A stretch of 64,000 nucleotides of DNA from Rotaria sordida (taxonomy: Eukaryota; Rotifera; Eurotatoria; Philodinida; Philodinidae), in assembly GCA_905250125.1 (NCBI GenBank), contig CAJNOL010001299.1, positions 1-64,000 on the forward strand, read 5' to 3'. The position numbers were made by a program, and so were the translations under genes. Position 1 is the stretch's first letter, and each line of letters starts with the position of its first letter. This document shows positions 25,201 through 37,822 of this stretch, in pieces. The notes under the pieces were generated by a model, which worked only from the letters and a program-made list of their open reading frames with translations, searched no databases and was not told where the DNA came from.

Positions 25201-28200
25201 TTAAATGAATTATTTTCAAAAAAATTAACATTTCATGAATATTTAACATTACTTGATCAATTAATTGATAATAAATATATAAAAATTTCAACTAAAACAG
25301 GTGAAGATTTATCAAATGAAATTCTTTTACTTGGTGAACAAATTGAACAATATCGAACAATAATTATAACTGATTATAATCATAATATTGATTTAGATAA
25401 TCAATATCATTTACAATTATTAACAAATACACAATCAAATTATTCTTTTATGTCATTTTTACAACAATCAACATCAATGGATATATCTATATTAGGAATA
25501 AATGATTTATCAAATCAAATGCAATCAAATTTATTTACAACAAGTCTTCAACAACAACAATCAACAACAACTAATGGAAAACCAGCTGATATTGGTATGT
25601 TTTTTTTTTTTTTTTGTTTACTATTTAGTAATAAGTTTTGCAAATAATTTTTTTCTCTAGAGATATTTTCTCTGAAGAATTTTTTTTTCTTTGCATATTT
25701 AAAACAAAATCACAAGAGACTTTTTCTTATTTACATTAAAAAAATGATAAATTAATGAATTTTTTTTTTTTGTTGAGAAAATAAATTGTTCGATTTGACC
25801 TGATATATCGAATATTTGTTCAATTAATAATATTACTTATCTACTTAAGCTATCAGAGTGTCATGATTATTTTCAGATTAAATTAGTAGTCGAAAAACAA
25901 TGATTAAAAAAAAAGCATTATATTTTTAAAAATTTATGTTTAGATTCAATATTCTTTCATGTGATGAAGAATGACGCAAAATTTCTAACTAGGTTTTAGT
26001 ATAATAAATGTTTCTATGCTACTAAATATTTTCGTAGAATTATCTGTATAGAAGAAAAATATAGTAAAATACACTATTTAAAATGACTATAAATCGATTC
26101 GTCTAGTTCATTTAGGTAAGCACATTATTAATCTTGATATGTCTATTATATTTAAAAGCAAATTAACTGTTCAGATTTTATTCATTAAAAATGAAGCGAT
26201 CGACTAAGTGTAACTAAACTAATTTAGAATTATTTTATGATTAACTGAATATAATCAGTAACGTGCATTAATTTTTTGTTCTTTGAAAGGAAATAATCCA
26301 ATCTACAAATTACATTCATTAGTACTAATACTGAAAATAAACCAAATATTAAAAGGAAGATTAGTGAAAGATCGATTAATATCTGGTACACTAATAACTG
26401 TCGGAACAGAACAGCTTACAACAGCAGTCAAAAAATTAAGCCTCCTTTCTCAGAATAGGATCTCTAAGCCAGAACGCGATATTGAGCTGAAACTTTGTGC
26501 ATATATTAGAGATGAATAGTTACACATATAAAAAAATTTTCAGCCCTATATCATAATGTGTGACAGAGATATTTACCAAACAAGGGTCAAAAATAGTACA
26601 TTTGGCAAACCAAATTTCTCTGTCCAGGCTCATTCTATATATTTAATCTTTTTTTTTTGTTTGAAAGAGCATGTCAGGATGCACGACATCGCAGAGTCCT
26701 TTTTTTAAAATTGTTACTTTTTAAGTGAAGAGAAGGAATCACAAGTTCAATGACTTAAAAAACTCCTAAAAAATGGCGCTGTTTGTATAGAGGTGTTTTC
26801 TTATATGATAATAATAAAAAATTATTTTAAAAAAAGACCACGAGAATCACTATCCTTAAACACGAGCTTTTAAACAAAAAGAAAATTCTTGATTACTATG
26901 AAGCTCCTTCAAGAATTCTGGAAGATACAATCGAAAACCTATAAAACGAGAAAAAAATGAATCCAAAAAACAGCTTATTTTTCGAATAGAGGACGACGGA
27001 AATCTTCAAAGATTTTTGGAAAAAACGAAGTGTCGAGTATAAATTTTTATCGTTTATGAGAGATCGGATCACGAACTATCTTCTCTTGCATCTATCTTAC
27101 TTTTGACTTTTTGTGAGGTGAAGGCCTTAGTAAATTTAAAAAACATGAAAATCAAAGTAAAGTGAATTTTTTCATTGCAATCTTTATTATTCACATAAAA
27201 TTCTTTCCTTTCAAAGACAAAACTAATGCACGCTGTCGGTTATATAACTTACTAGATATTCAATTAATCATAAAATAATTTCAGAGTAGTTTCATCAAGT
27301 ATGGTGGTTTGTTCACTCACATTTGCTCGACTAGTTTCATTTTTAATGAGTAAAATATGATTGAAATATCTAGACTAATAATTAATGGTGCAACCAGACG
27401 GCTGTTAGAAGGGGGCTTAGCTTTCTCTACTAACGATTGAGTTACGTTTAGAAAGTAGCTTGAGTCTCTTGTAGAAGCGCTACCAAAGAGTTTCCACCCG
27501 GTTCTACAGTCTTGGTCATGGGACTGAACCGTTACTATTAATAATTTTCTTACTAGATAAACTAGAAGGATCAATTTATAATCATTTTAAACAGTACATT
27601 GTACTGTAGTTTTTCTTCTATAAAGATAGTTCTACGAGAAGAGTCAAGACTTCTAGACTATCTTGTATTGAGTGAATATACAACAAATTCTGCGATATTC
27701 TTAATGTATCTAATTTACAAGGTTTTTATTTTATTCCTAAGATAATATCTAATCAACCTTTATTGAACGTTTCTGTTTGCATTCATAGATGAGAATCTAT
27801 ACGTAATATTGAATAAAAAATAATAGATCATTCAAAATTTAGTCTCATATCTATTGATCACATTCATGATTATTAATGTTTTTTTTAAATTTAGGTCCAT
27901 TTTTACGTACAATATTTTCGAAATTAGAAAATATGTTACAAAATTCTTTGTATGTTAATCTTTTATTAACGGGTATAATCTCACGATTAGCACATTATTC
28001 TCAACCATTATTACGTTCATTATTACTAAATCATAGTCTTGTACTTGAAACAAATGTCAAATCACTTTTTCAGGTAAAAGAAAACAAAAAGAAAAGAAAC
28101 TTCTTTTATTTATTGTTTTATTTTTTTTGAATTAAAGATTCTTTCAAATCTCAAATCAAAACTTGAAACAATTTCTCAAACGTTTAATGATTTTAATTAT

Positions 28201-29002
28201 CTTGTTCAATTAGCACATGATACATTATATCAAAGAGAAAAAACTTCAAAAGTATATATTTAAAATATATATTTGATTTAATAAAAATATTTATTCTTTA
28301 TTAGGAATTTAATGAAATACAGAAACGAACACGTTCTCCATCACGTATACGATCGAAATCAGCTGATCCAGGCAAAGGTAATTGAATAAAATAATCTTTT
28401 TCTTTTCTTTTTTTTGTATTTATATTTTCATCTCGATTTTCATAGATGAAGAACGAGTTTTTTTTGAAATTCAAAAGATACCTATGAAAGGTTTCGCATG
28501 AAATTTCCTTGTTTTTGTTGCATGTTTAATCGTGATCATTCTCCTTTTTGTTTCAATTGAATAAGAAATTTTTGTTTATTTTATTAATTTAGACCATACA
28601 CCAAAGCGAAGTCGTATTTTGGATTTTTTTCGTGGTCGTGGTCGTGCTCGAGCTTCCGAACGAACAGATGTTAATATAAAAGAACGTGATCATTCTCAAG
28701 TAACATTAATTGATAGAACGTCAATGAAGTAAATTCAAAATGAAAACAAAATCTAAATAAGGTTTTTTTTAAATGTTCTTTTTTTTTTGTTTTGTTTTAG
28801 ATTTATTAATATTCATGATAATCATCAAAATATACCTCTAAATGAATGGGATGATCCAAAAGCACGTAATATAGCTTATTGTGCTGTTATATTCAATGAA
28901 TTTCTTAAAGAACTTGCAGCAATAACATTAGAACATAGTGTACAACAATTTGATGATGATAAAATATTTGATGATCTTCCATTAGCACAATTATTGTTTT
29001 AA
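19201..29002 (+). CDS. FHIP: FHIP family protein (FTS-Hook-FHIP dynein adaptor complex)
   Basis: Eighteen exons join in frame to about 1106 aa: 19201-19269, 19683-19988, 20051-20140, 21600-21729, 22060-22157, 22225-22383, 22463-22549, 22688-22735, 22991-23158, 23229-23308, 23366-23500, 24284-24380, 24445-25594, 27895-28073, 28138-28251, 28305-28377, 28593-28728, 28801-29002. The N-terminal helical region has HWKQILQIFQKSL and AYLDLFIRTI. The hallmark C-terminal block starts near residue 873 (GPFLRTIF; LENMLQNSLYVNLLLTG). Between them exon 13 encodes a long Asp/Asn-rich linker (about 490-872). FHIPs join FTS and Hook proteins to link dynein-dynactin to early endosomes, acting on the cytoplasmic face through RAB5. 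The linker and long introns (20141-21599, 23501-24283, 25595-27894) are unusual for this compact genome. Closer to FHIP1 than FHIP2 by my recollection. Confidence 0.9.
26550..27070. mobile_element. Dispersed repeat in FHIP intron 13, related to the right-edge repeat
   Basis: The block GTTTGAAAGAGCATGTCA (about 26660-26677) followed by a poly-T tract, TTTTTAAG/TTTTTAAT and AAGTTCA(A/G)(T/C)GACT matches 63603 onward in the same order. The preceding CCAAATTTCTCTGT and the following GGAAAAAA stretches also match. This is a multi-copy non-coding element, about 500 bp here, with diffuse borders. Confidence 0.6.
27380..27530. other. GC-richer island of unknown nature in FHIP intron 13
   Basis: Within a very AT-rich intron this stretch has clearly higher GC. 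It holds an open minus-strand frame (part of 27574-27317) reading through WKLFGSASTRDSS and VEKAKPPSNSRLVAPL. No splice context or family is recognised. It may be a fossil coding fragment, part of a transposon or a structured RNA. Confidence 0.3.
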
Positions 29003-32000
29003 GAAACAAAAAAGATGTTTTTTATCTTTGTGTCTTTTCTTTTTTGGTATACTCATTCGAGTTGTAATCTTGCCTATTTATTTTTCTATTTTCTATTAAT
29101 TTGTCAATAACTTCTTTTATGTGCATATGATTAGTATCTATTTCTTACTTTGCAATATTTATTTATCAGTATTTTTTCACAAAAGAAAAAATACTGTTCT
29201 TTCAGTTAGATGATAAATTATAAATCTAATTTGTCGACGTTTTGTTTTTGAATAGTGATGGTTCGATGAATAATATCGTATTCGATTGTTTTGTTGTTTT
29301 TTTTTTTGCTTTTATTATTATTATTATTATTATTTTGGCTAGTAATAAATATGCACAATTTGTGCTTGGATTTCTCAAATAGATTCTTTGATTAAAAGTT
29401 TAGAATTTTAAGTTGAAATAGATCAATTTTTTGTAATATTTTATATTGTACAAGTCTTTAGTTGGATAATGATGTATACAAGTCCGGAAATTATGTCAGA
29501 GCTGAGAAATACGAAGAATATTCAATAGCTTATTTGAGAATAATGATATTCTTCTAGGCCATATTCATTGATACTGCTGTTAACAGCTGGCATGTGTATT
29601 CTTCTTTTTTTGCTGGGATCTTAGTTTCTACGGCATCCACATTTGTGCGCGTGTGTCTTTTGATTGAGTTCTTGTTTTCGTGGCACTCTCAAGTACACGA
29701 TGTGCGTGAAGGTATTTTTTGAGTAATAAAGTTACTGCACGAGTAATATTTGATATGCGTTATAGTTTGATGCACTTTGAAAAGTATTTCCAGGTATTTT
29801 TAAAGTAGTTCATCTAACGTCAAAGTACGCCATTTCTCCCTAAACTTTCACTTTGGTTGGTAAGGTCTGTAATGTGATGAGAGAATGTGGAGAGAAGCGC
29901 AATACACTTTTTATTTAAATCTGTTTCTGGCACCGTATCTATCAAAAACAATTTATATAGGAGTTCTAATTTTCCTACATTTGCTCGAGTTTGGTTCACT
30001 AGCAAATTTATAGGATGTAAACACGAGAAATCCAAAACATCACAGAAAATTAGTCGATTTGTATTATAATCTCGAGAAAACCATTTCTCTTCGATAAGTA
30101 TGATTAAAATAGGTTAAAATCGATAAGCAGATAATATATATAATAGGTTGAAACAATTCATCCAGAGCTATTCATGTAAAAAAAATCGATTGTAATCCGA
30201 TTTTTTTCCGACCTTTTTTTGTTTTTACATGGAACTATTCAATGCGATTATGTTCGAAATTAGAGACATGCAAATGTTTAAATATCTCGACTCTGCTGCT
30301 TCCGACAGTAGATATCAAGAAACATGAAGAGTGCACCGAGCGCAGTATATAGAGGACTAAAGATTAAAAGTTTCAGAGCGACTTTAGTACTTGATTTGTT
30401 TTATTGAGTCACACTTTACTGATGTGTATCATACCAACATGAATGTATGGTATTGATCTAAAAAACAAATAATCGATGATTTTTCGATGTCAGTAATATG
30501 TAAAAACTCTCTTGTTCTTTCTATTAGCCTTCTTTAATGTCAAATAATGTATAGAATCAGATTTGAACATTCCGAATATTTACCAATCTTTCTCTTTTCG
30601 GAACAATGAACTTTTGAAAATATTGAGTTTTTTTTGTGTTCTTGAAAGTTGAAATAGCGTAAGTCTAATCCAACATGTTCAATCCGTCCATCCAAAAATA
30701 GAATCGGGATACTGTTTTCTCAAATCAGATAGCTGTTTTTTTAGATGTTTTTCTCATCTCATTGAGAGTCACTCAAGCAAATCTGACATTACTCTTCTAT
30801 ATTTATAATTGTATCATAACGAGTGATGATAAAACAAAATCTTATTATTGCATGTCTCTACATATGAATAATAGTGCAGAAGACCAGTTTCCATCACTAG
30901 AACTATTATTTACCTGATATTCATCTGTTTTCGTCATAGCTTCCTCTTGAGCTTGATAAGATGTTTTACTTTTGATAGCGGCATTGATTGCCGTTTTTTC
31001 TATGTATTGCACTGTCTATGTAGTAACATAGCAGCCGTATTTAGCCTTGTTTGATCGGCATGTGAATTTTTTATAATCAATCCTTAACACACGACAATTA
31101 CTTTCTTTATAATTCAATTCTTTCGAATGTTCAGTATAATAAAGTATTAGACCACTCAAGATGTGGTCCAAGGCTAACGCAAAAAAAAGCAAGCTAAGGC
31201 GACTGGAATATCAACTATCGGATTATTGCATTGTTTTCTAGCCATTTCGAGAAAAGATTTGACAATGTAAAAATTGTCAGCTTCGTTATTTCTCTTCTCT
31301 TTTTTTTTACTCGCTTTCGCGTGTCACATTCCAAAAGTTGACATCAATAGCCAATTACACTATGAGGTCACGTTGTTTGATGATGCGATGCCAATTGAAT
31401 ATATATATAGAATAAGCACACAATCATTGTTTATCTAAATAAAGACAGAACACACACAAAAAAAAGAATTATTGGTTAAGAAACATGCCACTATCGGCTC
31501 AGTGCACTAAGTCAATCAACTGTAGTATGCTTCTTAACTAATAGCTTTTTTTCTGTTCTGTCTTCATGCGACATGATTTACTGTGGCATATATGAAAATC
31601 GACTATTTTGAGTTGAGATCAATTTCTTCAACATTGAAAATATTACTCTGGTAGACAAATTATAAAAAGTTTGATAAAGAAAAAGGAGTAGATTTAGATG
31701 GTGTGATTGGTTTGAAAGTGGGTGTGAGCAAGAATATCTGTGGGCTACGGGAACAGTGAACACGATTCGGAGCTTCCACACTGACCTCCTCTGAAAAATC
31801 CACATAGAAAGTTTATTTCTATGTCGCTTCGTTTCGAAATGAAATCATGGATATCTCGAAGTCACCAAGATGGTGGAGCGGATAACTACTGAAAAGGTAG
31901 AATTCACGACAAGTTAAGGGTCGACTTTTGTCATAGAGATCGATAAGCAAAAAAAACGAAGAAAATGGTACAAATTTGCTGGGAGGAACAAAAATTTTTA

Positions 32001-32977
32001 AAGATTGAAAAGATCGCCCTCGATCCCTTTCATTCGATACACCTCTGGATATAATGCTAAATACACCTTCGCTAAAAGTTTCAATTTTTTGAAATTTCGT
32101 AACGGCCGGTATTTTTCGAATAACTCAACTCTAACGAAATAAAAATCAATGAAATTTTTACTTATAGTAGATCAAAATGGTCTGAATTCGGTAATCCTTG
32201 ATCGTGCTACTCAACAACATCATTTCTAACAATATGTCTTTTTTGTCTAATGACAACATCTGTCTCAAGTGTTTATGTATATGTTTCACAAACAATCGTT
32301 AGTATTTAATATTCATTCGGTTGAATTCTTTAGACATTATATAGTAAGTTTTCCAGTTGATTTTTTTAATATTTGCCGAACTTCGAAGAGAATTTTTTCA
32401 AATTAATTACATTATACAATTGTCAAACATGACAAAATATATCAGTGATATATCGTTATAAATCATTACAAACTTGTAAACTAAATAAAAATTAATTTAT
32501 TAAATAAAATAAATTTTTTTCTTGATTATAATCAATTAATTGTCTTATTTGGATAAGAAAAAATATGATTTGATGCAGCTCAATGATAAAAAAAAGACTA
32601 TCTCTTATGTATTGAGAAATTTCAAATTGTCCTTTTAATTTGTTTATGAACGTATTCTTATTATTTAGCAAAATTTTACTAAATACATGCATATTTTTCT
32701 TCATTGAATCATACCTATTGAAATATGAACAAACATATTGAATAAGAAATCTTCAAGATTAATAATTACATTGAAAAATATAAATTGAATTATGTTTCCA
32801 AACTATCTTCATAACTCACAAGATAGCTAAATGAAAAATATCAATTAGAGATAAGTATTCGAACAATTATCTAAACAGCTTTTGAAATAGAATTTATTTA
32901 TCTGAACTTGCAATGAAAAAGAAAAAAACATGAATTTTTTTTTTTTATATTATAGCTTAACAAAAAATGTACAAAAA
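29003..32977. other. Intergenic region with small inverted repeats
   Basis: About 4 kb between FHIP and a convergent minus-strand gene. It holds the FHIP 3' region, a short ATT run near 29315, a weak inverted repeat at about 30160-30250 and a clear stem-loop element at 31443-31563 (listed). No convincing gene was found on either strand. Confidence 0.5.
31443..31563. repeat. Stem-loop inverted repeat
   Basis: AGACAGAACA starts the left arm and TGTTCTGTCT ends the right arm. Inside them GGTTAAGAAACATGCCACTA pairs with TAGTATGCTTCTTAACTAAT. Arms are about 40-50 bp around a loop of about 28 bp. It is probably a very short MITE or an end-to-end remnant. Confidence 0.6.
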
Positions 32978-33589
32978 TCAATAAGGACAAAATTCATTTG
33001 ATGGTAAACAATGACCGAAATCAATAGCACAATCACCTGCACTTGTTGTTGCTATTGGATCAAGTCCAATCATTTCTACTTCATTTTTAAATATATCTAA
33101 TAAATGTTCAATATCATCAGAATAAATATTTTTATGTTCCATTGATTCATTTAAATTTGTCGACATAGGAACAGTTGATATTGTATCAGAAAGTGATGGA
33201 TCATTTTTGAGTAACATATATCGTGATGTTGTTGGCATAGATGTTCGTTGTGGTATACAAGATGGTGAACGATTAATATAGAATGATTCAGATGATAATG
33301 ATGATATTGGATGTATTGGAAGAGTTTGTTCGGATTGAAAACGTTTTGGTTGATGATGATGATGATGATATGATAATGTTGAATCAAATTTACGTTTCAT
33401 TGTTTGATTATTTAATGATTGTTGAGAATAAAATTGATTTTCTTCATTTGAATATTGATGATCACGAGAAAATGTTGGTATTGATGAACGAATTGTTTGA
33501 CCATTTACAACAGCAAATGGTTTATTAATTCGTTCAATTTTTTTATTTCTATTTTCATGATTATATCCATTTGATATTGAAAATGGTTG

Positions 33590-33627
<38 letters not shown>

Positions 33628-33765
33628 TTTGTATAAGCCATGATAAATCAGTTAAATCATCATCAATTTTTACAGATTTTGTTTCAATCTTTAAAAAACA
33701 AAAAAAAAGAAACAATTTTCTTTTCTTTTCAAATTAATTTAAAGACTTACTGTTGCAACTGGCAT
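32978..33765 (-). CDS. Low-complexity protein with LTDLSWL motif, unrecognised
   Basis: Two exons (33765-33751 and 33688-32978) give about 241 aa starting MPVAT. The N terminus has an acidic stretch then DDLTDLSWLIQ, reminiscent of the short LTxLxWL segment before the forkhead domain in FoxJ/FoxN proteins, but no forkhead domain is present. Then come a polyasparagine run, KRKFDS, a five-His run, a Ser/Pro-rich middle and an acidic amphipathic stretch (DDIEHLLDIFKNEVEMIGL) that could be a transactivation-type helix. The composition suggests a nuclear regulatory protein; this is inference only. Both splice sites are canonical (GTAAGT donor). A TATATA-like sequence lies about 35 bp upstream of the ATG. 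Confidence 0.65.
33592..33627 (-). repeat. AAT triplet tract (polyasparagine)
   Basis: About eleven consecutive ATT units on the plus strand encode polyasparagine in the unrecognised protein. It is a likely variable microsatellite. Confidence 0.85.
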
Positions 33766-35797
33766 TTGTTCAATCGTTAAGATATATATTTTTGTCTTAT
33801 GTATATAACACCTTCAGTCTATTTAAATATGAAAATTCTCTTTTTTTTTGTCTTCTTTCGTTTATTATATAATGATAGGACTAAGCATGTATATATATAT
33901 ATATATATATCAATTGAATAGCTCAAGATAATGTGAGTGTTGCTGCTCATAGTGATGATGTCATTTTTTTGTCTTACAATGAAATAGCAATGAATATGAG
34001 CCGATTGTTGCATTGAAAGATAACAGTGTTATCATTACAAATATGATGGTTAGGAATTTTTTTTTTTTCTTCATATGATTAGAAATCTAATGAGATGATA
34101 TTTTGTTTGGCATGTATGAAAAGATTCTAATGTTAAATTCCAATAGAAAAAAAATAAACTTGTAATCTATTGAAATATAAAACTTATGTAGAGTTGGTTA
34201 TATAAAAAATAATGCAATTTATTGATAAAATTCTTGACCAAATTTTTACTTTCGCTATTATTATCAGTTGTTGACTATATGTAATTAAAGTATTTTAAAG
34301 AAGATTTTTCATATTATAAAGAAGATAGATTTATAGATGAGTCGAAATTTGTTAAAGTATAATATTACATAAGAAAAAAATTCTTACCGATCAAAAAAAA
34401 AAAAAGACGATACATTGTTGTTAATCAATTATATTATATGTATAATCTTTTAAAGCCATCTATCAACTATATAAGATTATTAGTCAAAGTTGAAAACATC
34501 AGAAATCACTATAACAATATTCAATTATCTATTGTCTTATTCATCCTAATGATAGAGACTACCAATGAAAACATTGATCGAATATTAAAAATCAAAATGC
34601 ATACAAAAAAAAATATTTGTTACTGGAATGAATAGAGTGTACAATGATTTAAATATGTATTATTTCAAAATAGAATAGACTAGAAAAGAATTTCTTTTTT
34701 TTTTTTTAGTTTGAATTCTTTCTTAATACTATTAAATACACTCTTCCCGAACAAATGGTATGTTTTATTTCTTTGTCTTATTTTTTCTTTTCTACAATTC
34801 ATTTCAGTATTCTTACACATCCATGTTTTTCTTTAATCGACATATCATGTTTTCTCTTCATTATTTTTACATGTGGATCCCGATAGATGATATACTTAAA
34901 TATTTAGTTTTGTTTATTTGCTCTATTTCGTTTGCACTCTTCTCGTACTAATAAATGATTAAATAGGATTCTTCCTTTTTTTTTTATAAGAAAAACTATA
35001 ATGAATTTTTTGTTATTCTATTCTTAAAATATAATTCTAACAAAAGATCAATCACTCAAAGAATATATATATGGTCTATTACGTCTTTTTTTTATTTGTT
35101 TCAATAAATGAATTAGATTTGGTTTATAATTTTCAAAGTGATCTGTTTCATATCACACATGTCAAACTTTTATTTTAATTAAGACATTTCTCTTTCTTTA
35201 TGTTTCTATCCGTTTTAATAACCAGCGTCAAACTTTGACATGTTACAAATTAATATACAGTGCTATTTTTATCCAAAGTAGGGTACGAGCCAGCACTTTG
35301 TTCTAATGACATGGATAATCACATGGCATTTGATTCCATGGCATGTTTCGCTCTTTCTTCTTTTTTTTTTTGACCTTGAAGATGCCATTAGATAGATAGT
35401 GCAGTTTATGTTCGTTTTTTTTTTCAGCTCGATTCAAGATTGATCTTATTCTGTCAATAAATATATATTTTCAGTACATTGAAGGAAATATATATATGCA
35501 CATATACTAAGCAAGTGAACAGTAAGTGATTTATGACAAAAATAATGATGCGTAACTGAACAAAAACACTTTTTTCATACTGTAATCATTAATATATAAT
35601 GAACATCGACAAACAAACACAGAAAAGTGACGTGCAGGTGACATACATTTAAAAAAAAAGAAGAAGAAGAAACTGTTTATTCATAGTTTAAATTGATCTG
35701 CATATTAATCTTTATATGCACGTTGAAATTCTAGAAACGAAATCAAAAGTTTTTATATAAAAATAAAAATAAAAATATATATACATATATATTTTTT
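33766..35797. other. Intergenic region
   Basis: About 2 kb of AT-rich spacer with TA runs (for example 33890-33911) between two minus-strand genes. Open frames at 34438 and 34760 are Ile/Asn- or Phe-rich and show no coding signal. Confidence 0.5.
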
Positions 35798-36061
35798 TTA
35801 ATTTTCAATACCTTCAAATGTTACAAGACCATCTTTATCCGAATCAATAGCAGCAAAAGCTTTGGCTATAGCTGAATCATCTTTTGTTGTTTTCGAATGA
35901 AATGCACGAAATTCGTCTAAAGTTATGTAACCATCTCTATCCTAAAACATATAGACAAAAAAAAAATTTCTATTAAATTTAGCTTTAATTATTCATCTTA
36001 CTTCGTCAAGACGATCGAATTCTGATCGAAGATCATCAAATGAAGTTTTTGTTGTCGACAT
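35798..36061 (-). CDS. Very small two-EF-hand calcium-binding protein
   Basis: Two exons (36061-36002 and 35941-35798) encode 67 aa, too short and split to appear as one open frame. EF-hand 1 spans the splice junction (FDRLDE joined to DRDGYITLDEF) and EF-hand 2 is FAAIDSDKDGLVTFEGI. Both loops keep the acidic ligands at positions 1, 3 and 5; loop 1 keeps Glu at position 12, and loop 2 also has Glu there. A single EF pair at this size resembles half a calmodulin or a polcalcin-type sensor and would act as a cytoplasmic calcium sensor or buffer. The closing ATG context and the GTAAGA donor are good. The partner is unknown. Confidence 0.88.
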
Positions 36062-37822
36062 TTTGTTTTTGATTTTTTATTAAAGAAAAAGAAATTTTGT
36101 AGAAGAAAAGAATTATCTAAAACGTAGATTTAAATAAATCCTAATCGTATACAGTTAATTAGAAAATAAACTTTTCTATGTTTGAAAACGTTTTATGACT
36201 TCCGCAATTGTATATGTTTGCTTTTGTCCTCAAGAGTGATACTGCATTTTTCTCTTATAAAAAAAAGAGCTGAAGCACACTACTAGCCTCCATTTGTTCT
36301 ATATATATATCTTACTCTCTCTCTCTCTCCCTCTTTTTCATATTCTAGTTTTCTCCAGAAAAAAAACCGGAAAAGAATTTTGTCTCTCTTATCAAGAAAA
36401 TGACGATTGTGTGTCGTTCGGAAAGCATACTTGCACTACCGATAAAACTCTAGTTTATTCAGTATATAGTCAAACTTATCGACATCGATTTGTATTGGTA
36501 GATAAAAAATAAAAAAAAAAAAAAGAAAGAAAAAAATAATTAATTTGTATTTAGTTCATTTGCTGTCATTATTCTGTATGTGTGTTTTTTTTCAAATCAA
36601 AATACTCTTTATTTTTGTTTTTCATCAAAATCATATCTAATTTATCTTGTCACAGTATCAAGATAGTTTTCAATTATAATTGATGAATTATTTATTATAC
36701 TACTTATGTTAAATTGATATCTTAAAGAATAAAACAAACTAACAATGTAATCATCAGGATGATAAGAATTTCCTTAATCGATATATGAAAATTTATAACA
36801 AAGCAATTAGCATATAGAAAAATTATACAATGGATATCTTTTCTTTTTTTTCTTTCTTTTTGTTTTCAATTATTGAACTATTGTCTCGTTTTCAATGTTA
36901 ATGACGACAGGAAAAGCTGATGTTCTCAAGTGAGACATCTCAATTGAATGATTGATGGATTTTTACCATGTAATAGCCTCTAGGGTTCTTATTCTACTTG
37001 AATACAGAAGAGAAAATAGGGAATGTCATCAACATTAGTAAGACGAACACGACATATTCAATTTTATAAATGATACAAAGTAAAAAGCAATGCTATTTCG
37101 AATAACGCAATTTTAGACAAAAGACTTTTGCTTTTCTTCTTTCTCTATTCTATATTTTATCATTGGATCTCAAACGAATATTAATTACAAGAATAAAGCT
37201 TTGAAACGTGTAATCTTCCTTCAAATAAATTGTAATGAATCATACACAATATTGAAGAAAGAGTTTTAATCATTCTTACCATTAACATTTGTTTAAGATT
37301 AGATGACAGGCACAATAAAAAAAAAATGGAAGGGTGACAAGGTTTTTGTTCATATATATATATATTAACTCTTTCAGGATGGATAATCACTGACTATTTT
37401 TGAACAACGAAATATATATAATGCATTGACAATCGAAAATACTTTCGTATACAATAAAGTATTTTCATTGTATTTGATATACACCTAATGTTGCTTGCTT
37501 GATTATGGCTCGATTTCATATTTTACTATCAAGACAATCAAAATATTAATTAAAATGGAGAGTGAAATTTGCTTTAAGCAATTTCTTTTATTCAGGATTT
37601 TATGTTTTGAAATAACATAAATTGTAAATTAATATGTTAACAATCTCATCTACACATGTATGTATTTTTAATCGGTACGTAAAAACCACAGTACTGAATA
37701 TTTTAGCTTAGAGATAGAGGTCGTATTCACCGATTTTATAGAGTCAGTTACTATGACATTGTAATATAAAATGATGGTCATATTAAACATTCAATTTAAA
37801 TTAAGCATTTAACTTAAATATC
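36062..37822. other. Divergent intergenic region
   Basis: About 1.8 kb between the divergently transcribed EF-hand and TEX47-like genes, so it should contain both promoters. It holds a (CT)n stretch at about 36313-36334, A-runs near 36510 and a TA run near 37353. No gene was seen. Confidence 0.45.
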
